Assembly: GCA_942492795.1 (NCBI GenBank)
Contig: OW818639.1
Span: 2,356,001-2,420,000, forward strand
Source of the DNA: RGIG3178 sp942492795
GTDB taxonomy: Bacteria; Bacillota; Clostridia; Christensenellales; QAND01
Reading direction: 5' to 3'
Length of the DNA stretch: 64,000 nucleotides
In this document: positions 1 to 8,142 of the stretch, piece after piece
How positions within the stretch are numbered: the stretch's first letter is position 1
Layout: every line of letters starts with the position of its first letter
Program-made: the position numbers and the translations under genes
Notes under the pieces: model-generated
What the model was told of the DNA's origin: nothing
The model's input: only the letters and a program-made list of their open reading frames with translations
The model's database searches: none

Positions 1-749
1 GAACGTGTTTTGGCGTTACCGGATTTGGCTTCATCCAACAGTGTCAGCGCCTTCTGACAGGCTGCGTCCAGCGTGTCAACAAAGGTGCTCTGACCTGCGG
101 GGACGCTCTTTGCCAATTCCTCATCAAAACTTTGCAATACCGTTTTGGCATTTGCGATCTTGGTTGGCCCGTTTTCTTCCGAGGCATAGAGCGCCGACTC
201 CAGAAGTGCGGTGCGTACAGCGGAGGCTTTGGCCATCACCGTTTTGAGGTTTTTTACCTGATCATCGGTTTTAACATAAATTGCTCCTGCCGAAGAGATG
301 ATCGGATATAAGCGCGTTTCCATGGTGGATTTGAGTTGATCCCGTACAGTCGTTGCATCCTTCTCGGTTGCATAAACGCTCAAAAACACGCGTGTATTGC
401 TGCCGTCGGCGCGCTGATAACCGGCGCCTCCCTGAGCGGCCAGCGCGTCGGATGCGCTTTTGGCGTTTTCCTTGTCGGCATAAATTCCGGTTTGCAATCC
501 ATAGACGGTAAACCCCGATAGATTTACCGCGAGACCGGGTTTACTGCTTGCCGACGGTGTTGTCGTACCTGTCGGATCGTAAATGCCCAGCGTCACAAAT
601 ACAGGCTGAATGATATGCTCGGCCAGCCATGTGCCCAACTTTCCCGCAGCCCCAATATAGGCCGCTCCCGTGAGCAGGACTGCCACCAGGACCCAAGCCA
701 ATGGGTTTGTCTTTCTTTTTCGCGCATACAAACTTTTTCGCCTCGCCAT
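1..749 (-). CDS. SPOR-domain membrane protein (3' end outside window)
   Basis: Reading on the minus strand from an ATG at 749, an open frame runs off the left edge. The product begins with a very basic stretch (MARRKSLYARKRK), then one membrane segment at about residues 17-36, then a Thr/Ser linker. A SPOR-like repeat at about 70-145 (YGLQTGIYADKENAKSASDAL) follows, then a helical tail. SPOR domains bind denuded peptidoglycan at septa, or spore cortex in Clostridia, so a wall or sporulation role is inferred. An in-frame ATG five codons upstream (764) is an alternative start; neither has a strong ribosome site. About 250 codons are visible. Confidence 0.72.
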   Translation of the reverse strand, partial: MARRKSLYARKRKTNPLAWVLVAVLLTGAAYIGAAGKLGTWLAEHIIQPVFVTLGIYDPTGTTTPSASSKPGLAVNLSGFTVYGLQTGIYADKENAKSASDALAAQGGAGYQRADGSNTRVFLSVYATEKDATTVRDQLKSTMETRLYPIISSAGAIYVKTDDQVKNLKTVMAKASAVRTALLESALYASEENGPTKIANAKTVLQSFDEELAKSVPAGQSTFVDTLDAACQKALTLLDEAKSGNAKTR

Positions 750-900
750 ATGATCACATCCCATGCTTTTGTTACACGGTATGCATGGAAGGCAGCTCTT
801 TATGCATGGCAAAACAGGCAGGTTATGCCTTGGGTTTATGGATTATGGGTGGTTGTTCCCATGGATTTTCGAATCGACAAACGGGGTCGATCCGTTCTGT

Positions 901-1506
901 TTATCTCCCTATGAACATCTGCGTCCAGTAATGTCCGTCCGCCACATAGCCGACACCGATTTCGCTAAAGGAGGCATTGAGTATATTTGCCTTGTGCCCG
1001 GGCGAATTCCACCAGGCCTGGACCACAGCTTCGGGTGTAGCCTGCCCATACGCGATGTTCTCCCCGGCCGATCGGAAGGATATCCCGAAGTTCCTGATCA
1101 TGGCAAACGGATCCCCGTAGGTGGGGCTCGTATGAGAGAAATAATGCTTATCGTGCATATCCTGGGATTTATAGCGCGCCACACGCGAAAGCTCCCAGTT
1201 GGCTTTCAGAGCCGGCAGACCGTTTGCGGTACGTTTCTGGTTCGTCAGGTCGATGACCCGCTGTTCATAGGATGTAATGCCTGTATCTGTGGTCGGAATG
1301 GTCAAAACCTGACCCGGATAGATAAGTGCAGGGTTCTTTATCTGCGGATTGGCGGCGATTATTTCAGATAGGCCAACCTTATACTTGACGGCAATTTTCC
1401 ACATTGAATCGCCCCTGATAACCGTGTATTTAACGGCAGCAAGAGCGGTTTGAACCCCAATGAGCAAAACCAGCGCCGCGATGATCATTGCCAAGACTTT
1501 TCTCAT
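901..1506 (-). CDS. Secreted LysM-CAP domain protein (YkwD/SafA-like)
   Basis: 201 residues. A signal peptide (about 1-23, ending TALA) precedes one LysM peptidoglycan-binding module (about 25-70, YTVIRGDSMWKIA...YPGQVLTIP). A CAP/SCP domain follows (about 80-200), with the hallmark HYFSHTSP, AGENIAYG and WWNSPGHKANIL segments. LysM anchors proteins to cell wall or spore cortex; bacterial CAP domains of this class are common in Firmicutes spore or envelope proteins, but their biochemical activity is unclear. The start follows a GGGAGGG ribosome site. It is transcribed toward the SPOR gene and preceded by a long structured leader with a terminator-like hairpin, so regulated read-through is likely. 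Confidence 0.88.
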   Translation of the reverse strand: MRKVLAMIIAALVLLIGVQTALAAVKYTVIRGDSMWKIAVKYKVGLSEIIAANPQIKNPALIYPGQVLTIPTTDTGITSYEQRVIDLTNQKRTANGLPALKANWELSRVARYKSQDMHDKHYFSHTSPTYGDPFAMIRNFGISFRSAGENIAYGQATPEAVVQAWWNSPGHKANILNASFSEIGVGYVADGHYWTQMFIGR

Positions 1507-1539
1507 GGTTACCCTCCCATCATTCTTTGCCCGATTCGA

Positions 1540-1725
1540 AAGAAAGCCGTCCTTTGCGTCAATAAAAAAAGCGAAGCTTCATCATCCTTCGCAACGCACG
1601 TTCCACAATTCGTCCACTAGATGCACGTTCGGTTTTCTGCCTTAACGAAGCGTTTGCTTCCTCCTTTCCCGTTAAAAGCGGTATCGGCTTCGTTGTAATC
1701 TACTTTTCTTTTTGGCGAATAATGC
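1540..1725 (-). promoter_or_regulatory. Candidate structured 5' leader of the LysM-CAP gene
   Basis: The 371-bp gap 1507-1877 has no convincing gene. Read on the minus strand it holds an 8-bp stem (arms 1687-1694 and 1644-1651, AACGAAGC/GCTTCGTT) enclosing a GGAGGAAGC motif that can also form its own GAAGC-GCTTC hairpin, so two exclusive folds exist. A GCGAAG/CTTCGC hairpin and T-run follow at 1564-1592. The GCCGA...GGAGGAA...TTAA order recalls the core of ydaO (c-di-AMP) leaders, which often control LysM/CAP genes, but the conserved 3' half is not recognisable. Class unassigned. Confidence 0.4.
1564..1592 (-). terminator. Terminator-like hairpin between deoR-type gene and LysM-CAP gene
   Basis: On the minus strand, GCGAAG (1592-1587) pairs with CTTCGC (1576-1571) across a nine-base spacer, and seven T residues follow at once. 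It lies 280 bp after the DeoR gene and 60 bp before the LysM-CAP start, so it may be either the DeoR terminator or an attenuator in the leader. Confidence 0.6.
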
Positions 1726-1877
1726 CGCATTGGAAAGTTTTTTTAGGCTATTCGAACGATCCGATTTTCTTGCGAATCTAAATCCATCCTATGCGGGAAA
1801 GATGCTTCATCATGCAAAGAAAAAGAGCCGATTGAAAAATCTGCCCTTTGTGCAAACCATATTTTGTCAGCCGGCAC

Positions 1878-2636
1878 TTATTGTTCAGACTCCTGAACCA
1901 TGGTGATGTTGGCGCAGGAATGATAACGGGAATGTATCCTCGGCGTCGTGATGATCTGCACCGATTCGAAATCGGCAAAAGTAACGGCGCATACGATTCC
2001 GAACTTACTGGAATCTGCAAGGATATACGCTTCCCGGCAGCGGCTTATCGCCTGTTGCTTAATGATGGCTTCCCCATTTTGTACGGATGTGCATCCGGCA
2101 CGACGGGTTATTCCTGTCGCTCCGAAGAATCCCTTTGTGAAGTTGAATTTGAGCAGTGCATGCTGCGTTTCCGCACCGAAGAATGTTTCGGAAATTTCGC
2201 TGTATTGCCCCCCGATCAAAAGGACGTCTTTGCCCATATGCGCCAAGCGTTGGACAACACCGATTGAACAGGTGACAAAACGGGCATTCGTATCGGCGAG
2301 ATAGTCGGTTATCAATTCGACCGTGCTTCCCCCATCGATAAACACAAAGTCGTTGGGAGCGATTAGTGACGCGGCGTATTTGCACATTCGTGCTTTTTCC
2401 TCTTCATTGATCGTCTGTCTTGTGGCGTGGAGCAACCCTGCGTTCATATAGGTATGTTGGTTCGTTGCAGCGCCCCCGTGAACCTTCGTCAGACTACCCT
2501 GCCGCGCAAGAGTTGCCAAATCACGCCTTATTGTCGATTCTGATGTACCAAGCAATGTGCACAGTTCTGAAACCATGACTGTTTTTTGCGCGTTGAGCAG
2601 CCCTAGAATTCGGCGATATCGTTCCTCCGCCAGCAT
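1878..2636 (-). CDS. DeoR-family transcriptional regulator
   Basis: About 252 residues with the standard two-part DeoR layout. An N-terminal winged helix (about 4-58) contains the SESTIRRDLATLARQG recognition segment. The DeoRC sugar-phosphate-sensing domain has the phosphate-loop-like FIDGGSTVELITDYL and a GATGI motif. Family members usually repress sugar-catabolic operons and release DNA on binding a phosphosugar. No sugar operon adjoins it, so the target is unknown. GGAG lies nine bases before the ATG at 2636, which is preferred over the ATG two codons upstream. The last residues are Ser/Glu-rich and unremarkable. Confidence 0.88.
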   Translation of the reverse strand: MLAEERYRRILGLLNAQKTVMVSELCTLLGTSESTIRRDLATLARQGSLTKVHGGAATNQHTYMNAGLLHATRQTINEEEKARMCKYAASLIAPNDFVFIDGGSTVELITDYLADTNARFVTCSIGVVQRLAHMGKDVLLIGGQYSEISETFFGAETQHALLKFNFTKGFFGATGITRRAGCTSVQNGEAIIKQQAISRCREAYILADSSKFGIVCAVTFADFESVQIITTPRIHSRYHSCANITMVQESEQ

Positions 2637-2779
2637 GCACATCAGCTCCTCATTGATAACGTATTCGTTTCAAACTATTTGATACTATTGTAACGAAGAT
2701 GGTTTTTAATTGCAAGTGTATCCGCCATGCCGTACTTTGGTCAGACAGGATGCAGCGCGGTCCCTGGACTTCGATTGTG

Positions 2780-3955
2780 TCAGCGTGTCAAAGATTGTTT
2801 TGCCTTGAGGATGCGATAGACGCTCTGTTCACAGCGTTCCCTGCTCAACCGGCCTGACTGCAACGCATTGAAAAGCGCATTGAGCACCGATTCCTGCTTG
2901 CTTTGATAGCGCCCTATGAGCACAAGGTCACCGCCGGCTTCAATAAAACGCACGGCAGCTTCACCGACGCTGTACTGGGATGTCACGGCTTGCATGCGCA
3001 GATCATCGGACATGATAATGCCGCCAAAGCCCATATCTTTGCGAAGCAACTCACTGACGAACACTTTGGAGAGGGAGGATATGCTCTTGTCAATGTTCGG
3101 ATAGGACATATGGCCTACGAGGATCCCGTCCAGTCCTTGTTTGATGGAAGCTTCAAAAGGTTTGCGTTCGAAACGGTTCCAGTCAATAAGCGTCGTGGGA
3201 ATGATGGGGAGCTCCGCGTGTGAATCGATGGCTGTATTGCCGTGACCCGGAAAGTGTTTCCCGAAGGACAGGACACCGCCATCATGAAGACCCCTCACAG
3301 CTGCGGCACAGAGCAAGCCCACCTTTTGTGCATCGGTGCCAAACATCCGTCGATCCCGGCCCAGAAACGTTCCTTCCAATGTCGCTGCAATATCCATCAC
3401 AGGTGCAAGATCAACCGTGATGCCACATCCGCGCAATCCTTCACCGATGCGTTTATACTGCGCATACACGGCATTCGCATCACCGGCTTTTCCCAAAACA
3501 TAGGCTGAATTTGTCAGCGGACGCCAATGAAACCGGGTTACCAGCCCCCCCTCCACATCCGTTGCGATCAACAGCGGAAATTTCGGCAGCGGGTTATGGG
3601 CGGTCAACAAATCCACCAAAGCCTTTGCTTGTTCAAATGTCTCTATGTTCCATCCAAATAGGATGATATTGCCGACGCCATAGTCCTTCATCAGTTGAAT
3701 GACGGCTGCCGAAGGTTCCGTTGTGCCGTCAAATCCTATCATCGCCATTTGTCCAATAAGCGCACGGTTGCTGAGGCCGTCGACGATTTGCTGCAGAGAA
3801 TCAGCGGGGGGCGTTTGCACCGTCAAAGTTGGCAGCGGTGTTGGTGTTACCATAGGAGCGGATGTGACTGTGTGCACAGGCATCAAAGGCGCTGATTTGC
3901 AGGATATCAGCAACATAACCGACAGAATAACGCAAAACGTTCGAACTTTTCGCAT
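2780..3955 (-). CDS. nagZ: NagZ-type beta-N-acetylhexosaminidase lipoprotein (GH3)
   Basis: 391 residues. A lipoprotein signal ends LLISC with the lipidated Cys at 19, followed by a Pro/Thr-rich linker to about 50 and a single GH3 (beta/alpha)8 domain. The NagZ signature KHFPGHGN (233-240) with D244-SH supplies the catalytic Asp/His pair of this subfamily, and IMSDDLRM (314-321) carries the nucleophile Asp317. It should remove GlcNAc from muropeptide-derived GlcNAc-anhydroMurNAc or GlcNAc-MurNAc on the outer membrane face. This is wall turnover rather than the cytoplasmic recycling of Gram-negatives. It sits in an envelope neighbourhood beside the LCP gene. Confidence 0.9.
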   Translation of the reverse strand: MRKVRTFCVILSVMLLISCKSAPLMPVHTVTSAPMVTPTPLPTLTVQTPPADSLQQIVDGLSNRALIGQMAMIGFDGTTEPSAAVIQLMKDYGVGNIILFGWNIETFEQAKALVDLLTAHNPLPKFPLLIATDVEGGLVTRFHWRPLTNSAYVLGKAGDANAVYAQYKRIGEGLRGCGITVDLAPVMDIAATLEGTFLGRDRRMFGTDAQKVGLLCAAAVRGLHDGGVLSFGKHFPGHGNTAIDSHAELPIIPTTLIDWNRFERKPFEASIKQGLDGILVGHMSYPNIDKSISSLSKVFVSELLRKDMGFGGIIMSDDLRMQAVTSQYSVGEAAVRFIEAGGDLVLIGRYQSKQESVLNALFNALQSGRLSRERCEQSVYRILKAKQSLTR

Positions 3956-4168
3956 GGATAACCCCTAACAGACCAGATAATAATGAAGCAATGCAGTATA
4001 GCATAGATTTAATCCGGATGCCAAACCATAGCGATGGCCAGCAAGCCATGGCTATACCGCTTTGATTTTTATGGAATGGTCAATCTGTGTAAAATTTAAT
4101 AACGAAAAAATTGTAAACAAAATGCCTTCGTTTGCACCTGGTGACTTTTTTAAAAACGGCCGCCTCTA

Positions 4169-5629
4169 TTAATAGACATTGAATTGGTTTTTGTATTTTA
4201 CATCCCATTTGCTATTTGATTTTAAAGGATGATTGACATAGGACGCAAGTTCCAGGCATGCACTCTTCAGGCTTTCCAGCGCATCCAACAATGCTTTCCC
4301 GCGTCCCTTCAAGCTTTTCGCTTTCGCATAGAGAGATTTTACTTCCAGAAACTTCTCATTGACCGCACCAGACGCAAATGCCGATACGAACCGGCCTGTT
4401 GATGAAGCGCCTGCTGGAGGTGTACTTGTTGGAGATGCTGTCGGGCTGGCAGATGTCATGGGCGGCGTTGCCGTGGGGGTTACTGCTGGAGTTCCTGTCG
4501 GAGTTACTGTCGGCAAGGTCCCGTGATCGATCAATCCCTGAACATAATTGATCAGCGTCGAGGCATTGGGTTGGTATACGTCATACGTCATTCCAGCCCA
4601 CTTTTTCATGGCGCCATCGTAGCTGTAATCGTCATACGCCGGAACCGTAACCCCATACACCTGCTCAATGAGTGCCACACGCGCCTTTTGGTCGGTGAGG
4701 CAAAAGCTATAATTGAAAATGTCTTCCATGGTCCCGCCCATGGAATGCATCCGGATGCTCCCTTCGTTTAGGGAATACGCAAGCGATGCCAAAGCAGCTG
4801 TTTGTCCGACGGTCGTATTCGTGACCACTTTATTCTTCATGGTATCCAGAATCGCAGGCACCTTTGACCATAGATTTTCCTGTTTCATTTTTTTAAAGAT
4901 GGTTAAAAGCATCTCTTTTTGACGATCGATCCTGTTTAGATCACCGGAATCCTCGATATTTTTGCGAACCCGCATATAATCCAGCGCGGCCTGCCCATTC
5001 ATGTGCTGCAAGCCCTTGTGATATGCGTGGTTGTCGACAGCAAAGTCGAAACCTACCTCAAAATCCACGCCGCCGATAGCGTCGACAAGATCTTGGATAG
5101 CAGGCATCGTTACGCCGTAATAATAGTCTATAGGAATACCGCCAAGCATCCATTCTGCAGCCAACAATACCTCTTCAAATCCCTGCGGATAACCGCCGCC
5201 GCATTTCATGGCTGCGTTTAATTTGTAAATTCCGGAAGCGTTGGGCATCTGAACATAGCTGTCCCGCGGCAACGAGATCATATCGACCGTCTTTTTGTTG
5301 AAATCGACGGCAAGAACCATCATCACATCCGTATTGTACGTATCGTTTACAGCCCAGTCACTGCGCGTTTCCGAATAATCAAGGCCGACTAGCAGAATAT
5401 TCACGACATCCTTCATGTTTGCCTGATTCGGGTCAACCGTTGTTGCAGGCCCGGAATTAAACTGTGATCCGGGATCATTCATGATCCTTTTAATATAGAT
5501 GAGCGCCCCTGCTCCGAAGACAAATACGATAAATATGAAGACAAGCAGACCTATTGCCGCTACCCTTTTCCAGCTTTTCCCCTTTTCCAATATGCCTTCA
5601 GCTTGGTTGCCTTTTTTGCCGGATCGCAT
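4169..5629 (-). CDS. LytR-CpsA-Psr (LCP) family wall-polymer ligase
   Basis: About 486 residues from the ATG at 5629. A short basic cytoplasmic tail and one membrane segment (about 23-46) precede the LCP catalytic domain (about 80-250), which has NILLVGLDYSE, the DVMMVLAVD strand, SLPRDS, and an arginine-rich LDYMRVRKN helix. LCP enzymes transfer undecaprenyl-linked teichoic acid or capsule onto peptidoglycan. After the domain comes a Pro/Thr/Ser spacer (about 378-415) and a 70-residue lysine-rich helical tail that is not part of the usual family. A longer TTG-initiated frame starts at 5665 but has no better ribosome site. Probably works with the sugar-polymer genes at 16-18.7 kb. Confidence 0.88.
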   Translation of the reverse strand: MRSGKKGNQAEGILEKGKSWKRVAAIGLLVFIFIVFVFGAGALIYIKRIMNDPGSQFNSGPATTVDPNQANMKDVVNILLVGLDYSETRSDWAVNDTYNTDVMMVLAVDFNKKTVDMISLPRDSYVQMPNASGIYKLNAAMKCGGGYPQGFEEVLLAAEWMLGGIPIDYYYGVTMPAIQDLVDAIGGVDFEVGFDFAVDNHAYHKGLQHMNGQAALDYMRVRKNIEDSGDLNRIDRQKEMLLTIFKKMKQENLWSKVPAILDTMKNKVVTNTTVGQTAALASLAYSLNEGSIRMHSMGGTMEDIFNYSFCLTDQKARVALIEQVYGVTVPAYDDYSYDGAMKKWAGMTYDVYQPNASTLINYVQGLIDHGTLPTVTPTGTPAVTPTATPPMTSASPTASPTSTPPAGASSTGRFVSAFASGAVNEKFLEVKSLYAKAKSLKGRGKALLDALESLKSACLELASYVNHPLKSNSKWDVKYKNQFNVY

Positions 5630-5886
5630 TTGTATGTATTCTTCCCCTTTTTCGTATTTAAACAAATTTCAACACCGATATTTTCAAGTGGTTATCAATA
5701 AACAGATTCTAGCGTATATATTCGGCTACTACAAGTTGTTTTTTATTGTATGAACAAATAGCATGCATGAAACAATTATAGCTGAGGTTTTAAATGGAGA
5801 CAGCAATTTAAACTGATACCAAACTGGCATTACCTGTCCCTCTGTTCAACAGGTAACCGAAAGGGTATTAAATTTGGCCAAGCCCC

Positions 5887-5914
5887 TTGACAGCCTGTGT
5901 TTTCGGGTTATGAT
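5887..5914 (+). promoter_or_regulatory. Sigma-A-type promoter for the DUF5685 operon
   Basis: TTGACA (5887-5892) and TATGAT (5909-5914) are separated by 16 bases, about 90 bp before the DUF5685 start. The rest of the 374-bp divergent gap (5630-6003) shows nothing else I can name. Confidence 0.65.
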
Positions 5915-6003
5915 GCAGTATAGCATGGCGAAAGCAAGATGACCCGCTTAAAAGGCTGGCATCCGACGGATAGCCGTGATAGAATGTACTTTGGAGGTAT
6001 GGT

Positions 6004-6846
6004 ATGTTTGGATACGTCTGCCCCGTTAGCGATATGCTTGACGAGGCGGCCCAAACCGCGTTTCACGCATCTTATTGCGGCGTTTGCCATAACATGAGCA
6101 TTGTATCGCGTTTTGCGATTTCTTACGAATGCGCATTTTTGGCACTTTTGTACGATGGATTGTCGACAATGCCGCCAACATGCCGACGTGCGTGCCATGC
6201 CGTACCATTCAGACGCAAGACGATGGCTTTGGGCGACAGCCAGCGCTATGCTGCGGATATCAACACGCTTTTGGCCTATTATAAGCTGCGCGACGATGTG
6301 CGCGATCACGGCAGCTTCAAAGCACGGCTGTTTTGCTCTTTGCTATACCCGTCTAAAAGGGCTGTGGCAAAGCGCCAAAAAAAGGCAGCGGCATGGATAG
6401 AGCAAAAACTCAGCCAGCTCAATGAACTTGAGCAACAAAAATGCCACGATGTCGAAGCGCTCAGCGTCGTGTTTGCCGAATTGCTCCAGGGCATCGGGGC
6501 ACCGGGGTATGACAGCGAAGGCGCGCTTGGCCGCTTTTTCTACGATCTGGGGCGTTGGATCTATATCGTAGATGCGCTGACCGATTATAAGGACGATCAA
6601 AGAGCCGGACGATTCAACGCATTGTCCGGGTATCCGACGATAGTTAAAGCACGGGAAGCCATGGAGTTTTCCCTTTGGCATGGCTTAAGTCAGATGGAGA
6701 AGCAGCTTGAGTTGCTCAACCCGACTGAACCGGCGCTTCGTGTTTGCAAGCATATCCTCTATGACGTTTTACCCGCGCATACAGTTCGTGCGTTGGGACA
6801 AGAAGGAGGTCGGGAAACTGAATCCCTATCAGATACTGGGCGTTAA
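6004..6846 (+). CDS. DUF5685 family protein
   Basis: 280 residues beginning MFGYVCP, with an early YCGVCHNM cysteine pair. Later cysteines and a helical body carry charged segments such as DALTDYKDDQRAGRFNAL, the pattern of the Firmicutes DUF5685 family. Function is not known; the helical body with conserved Asp residues is suggestive of a metal site. It starts after a GGAGGT ribosome site and promoter 5887-5914. The tail overlaps the J-domain gene by 29 bp, so the pair is probably co-translated and may act together. Confidence 0.75.
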   Translation: MFGYVCPVSDMLDEAAQTAFHASYCGVCHNMSIVSRFAISYECAFLALLYDGLSTMPPTCRRACHAVPFRRKTMALGDSQRYAADINTLLAYYKLRDDVRDHGSFKARLFCSLLYPSKRAVAKRQKKAAAWIEQKLSQLNELEQQKCHDVEALSVVFAELLQGIGAPGYDSEGALGRFFYDLGRWIYIVDALTDYKDDQRAGRFNALSGYPTIVKAREAMEFSLWHGLSQMEKQLELLNPTEPALRVCKHILYDVLPAHTVRALGQEGGRETESLSDTGR

Positions 6847-7456
6847 GCCCGGGGCAAGCGAGGAAGAGATCAAACAGGCGTATAGAACGCTTGCTAAAAA
6901 GTGGCATCCCGATCAGTTTGCCAACACGCCGCAATATGATGTGGCAATGGAAAAGATGAAGGATATAAATACCGCCTATGATGCGCTGACGGGCAAGAAT
7001 ACTGCCTCCAACGGAACGGGCGGTTATTACGGCAGCTATGGCGATGCTTATGCGAACACGTACAACAACGCCTATGAAGAAGGCTCGCAAGGCGGCGAGG
7101 AAGGCGAATCGCGTGCGCGCGTGCGCATGATGATACAGATGGGAGATATGCGTTCCGCCGAACAACTGTTGCTGCAGCTCCAGGTTCACAACGCAGAGTG
7201 GTATTATCTTATGGGTATTGTGTTGGCCAACACGGGGCGCTATGATTCCGCACGCATTCATTTTAACCAGGCGGTTGAGATGGATCCGACAAGCGCGGAA
7301 TACCGCAGCACCCGGGACCAGTTTGAAGCGCAGCATACGGGTTTCCGCGGACGCACCTTTGGCGGTGGGCAGAGCGATGCGTTCTGTCGTGTGATGCAAT
7401 GCATTGTGCTTTCCAGTTGTTGCCCCGTCAGAATAATCCCGTGCATCGGTTGTTAG
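6818..7456 (+). CDS. J-domain protein with TPR-like region and Cys-rich tail
   Basis: About 212 residues. The J-domain begins at once (NPYQILGVKPGASEEEIKQA) but carries WHPDQF where canonical DnaJ has the HPD loop; HPD is intact. A Gly/Tyr-rich linker follows, then a TPR-like repeat (YYLMGIVLANTGRYDSARIHF) and a short cysteine-rich end. J-domains stimulate DnaK ATPase; the TPR and Cys tail suggest a membrane or client-binding adaptor. The start is inferred as CTG at 6818, eight bases after AAGGAGG, because this gives the usual M-NPYQ terminus; the upstream ATG at 6707 would add 37 unrelated residues inside DUF5685. Confidence 0.75.
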   Translation: MNPYQILGVKPGASEEEIKQAYRTLAKKWHPDQFANTPQYDVAMEKMKDINTAYDALTGKNTASNGTGGYYGSYGDAYANTYNNAYEEGSQGGEEGESRARVRMMIQMGDMRSAEQLLLQLQVHNAEWYYLMGIVLANTGRYDSARIHFNQAVEMDPTSAEYRSTRDQFEAQHTGFRGRTFGGGQSDAFCRVMQCIVLSSCCPVRIIPCIGC

Positions 7457-7462
7457 GCAAAC

Positions 7463-7972
7463 ATGAAACGCACATATCACAGACGATTGATTTTGATAGG
7501 CTGGCTCTTCTTTGCAGTAACGGTCCTGTACATTGCGCTTTGCATGCTGTTGCCCAATGCTTTGCAGCTTCCGCTTATCATGCTCAGCAGCATTTTTACT
7601 GTACCGCTTACCATGGAATTCAACATCAAGGGAATGATAGCGCAGATTGTGGGTGTTGCCCTGGTTTGTGCATTTCGTTTCGGCGTTGGCGTAGCAGCGC
7701 CCTATCTTCTTTTTTTGGGTTATTATCCACCGGTTAAATTTCTTTGTGAGCAGTGTGGCGGCCCGACTGGTTTGCTGAGCAAATTGATGGTCTTTTGTTT
7801 TTCTTTTGGATTGACCATTCGAATGTTCCCTGCACCGCTTTTTACAGCCTATGCTTCACTTCCATGGTTTCTGTTCGTACCTTTGCTGATAGCCTTGTTC
7901 TTTGTGACGGATTTCGTGGTTTCCATGTTCGCCGCAACGTACAACAGCGTCCTGCGCAGAAAGCTTCTGTGA
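7463..7972 (+). CDS. Multi-spanning membrane protein of unknown function
   Basis: 169 residues, mostly hydrophobic, with about four or five membrane helices (roughly 9-30, 33-50, 60-85, 105-125, 130-155) and a basic end (RRKLL). No catalytic motif is visible apart from a CEQCGG loop near 96-101 that could bind a metal. It lies six bases after the J-domain gene and closes the three-gene unit, so a link to DnaK-assisted membrane protein quality control is possible but only inferred. Confidence 0.65.
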   Translation: MKRTYHRRLILIGWLFFAVTVLYIALCMLLPNALQLPLIMLSSIFTVPLTMEFNIKGMIAQIVGVALVCAFRFGVGVAAPYLLFLGYYPPVKFLCEQCGGPTGLLSKLMVFCFSFGLTIRMFPAPLFTAYASLPWFLFVPLLIALFFVTDFVVSMFAATYNSVLRRKLL

Positions 7973-8100
7973 TCTAAAAAAGGCAATGCGATAAACCCGC
8001 ACTGCATGGAGCCCGTTGCGGTAATGATTTTAAAGATATAGACGAAATCCGCTTTGTATGGAGATTGTCACAAGTAAACGCATACGCATGCATTAGACAG

Positions 8101-8132
8101 ACAGAAGCCCGGAATTGTTTCCGGGCTTCTGT
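8101..8132. terminator. Bidirectional terminator
   Basis: Perfect 14-bp arms (ACAGAAGCCCGGAA at 8101-8114) with a four-base loop between the convergent membrane-protein and P-type ATPase genes. Confidence 0.8.
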
Positions 8133-8142
8133 TACGCGCTTT

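Noticed and set aside
763..1371. A 202-residue plus-strand frame.
   Set aside because: It is antisense to the LysM-CAP gene, lacks a ribosome site, and its residues match no family; the minus-strand protein has clear domains.
1540..1725. Firm call of a c-di-AMP (ydaO) riboswitch.
   Set aside because: Only the 5' half shares order of motifs; the conserved GACAGCTAAC-like 3' segment is not found, so it is left unassigned.
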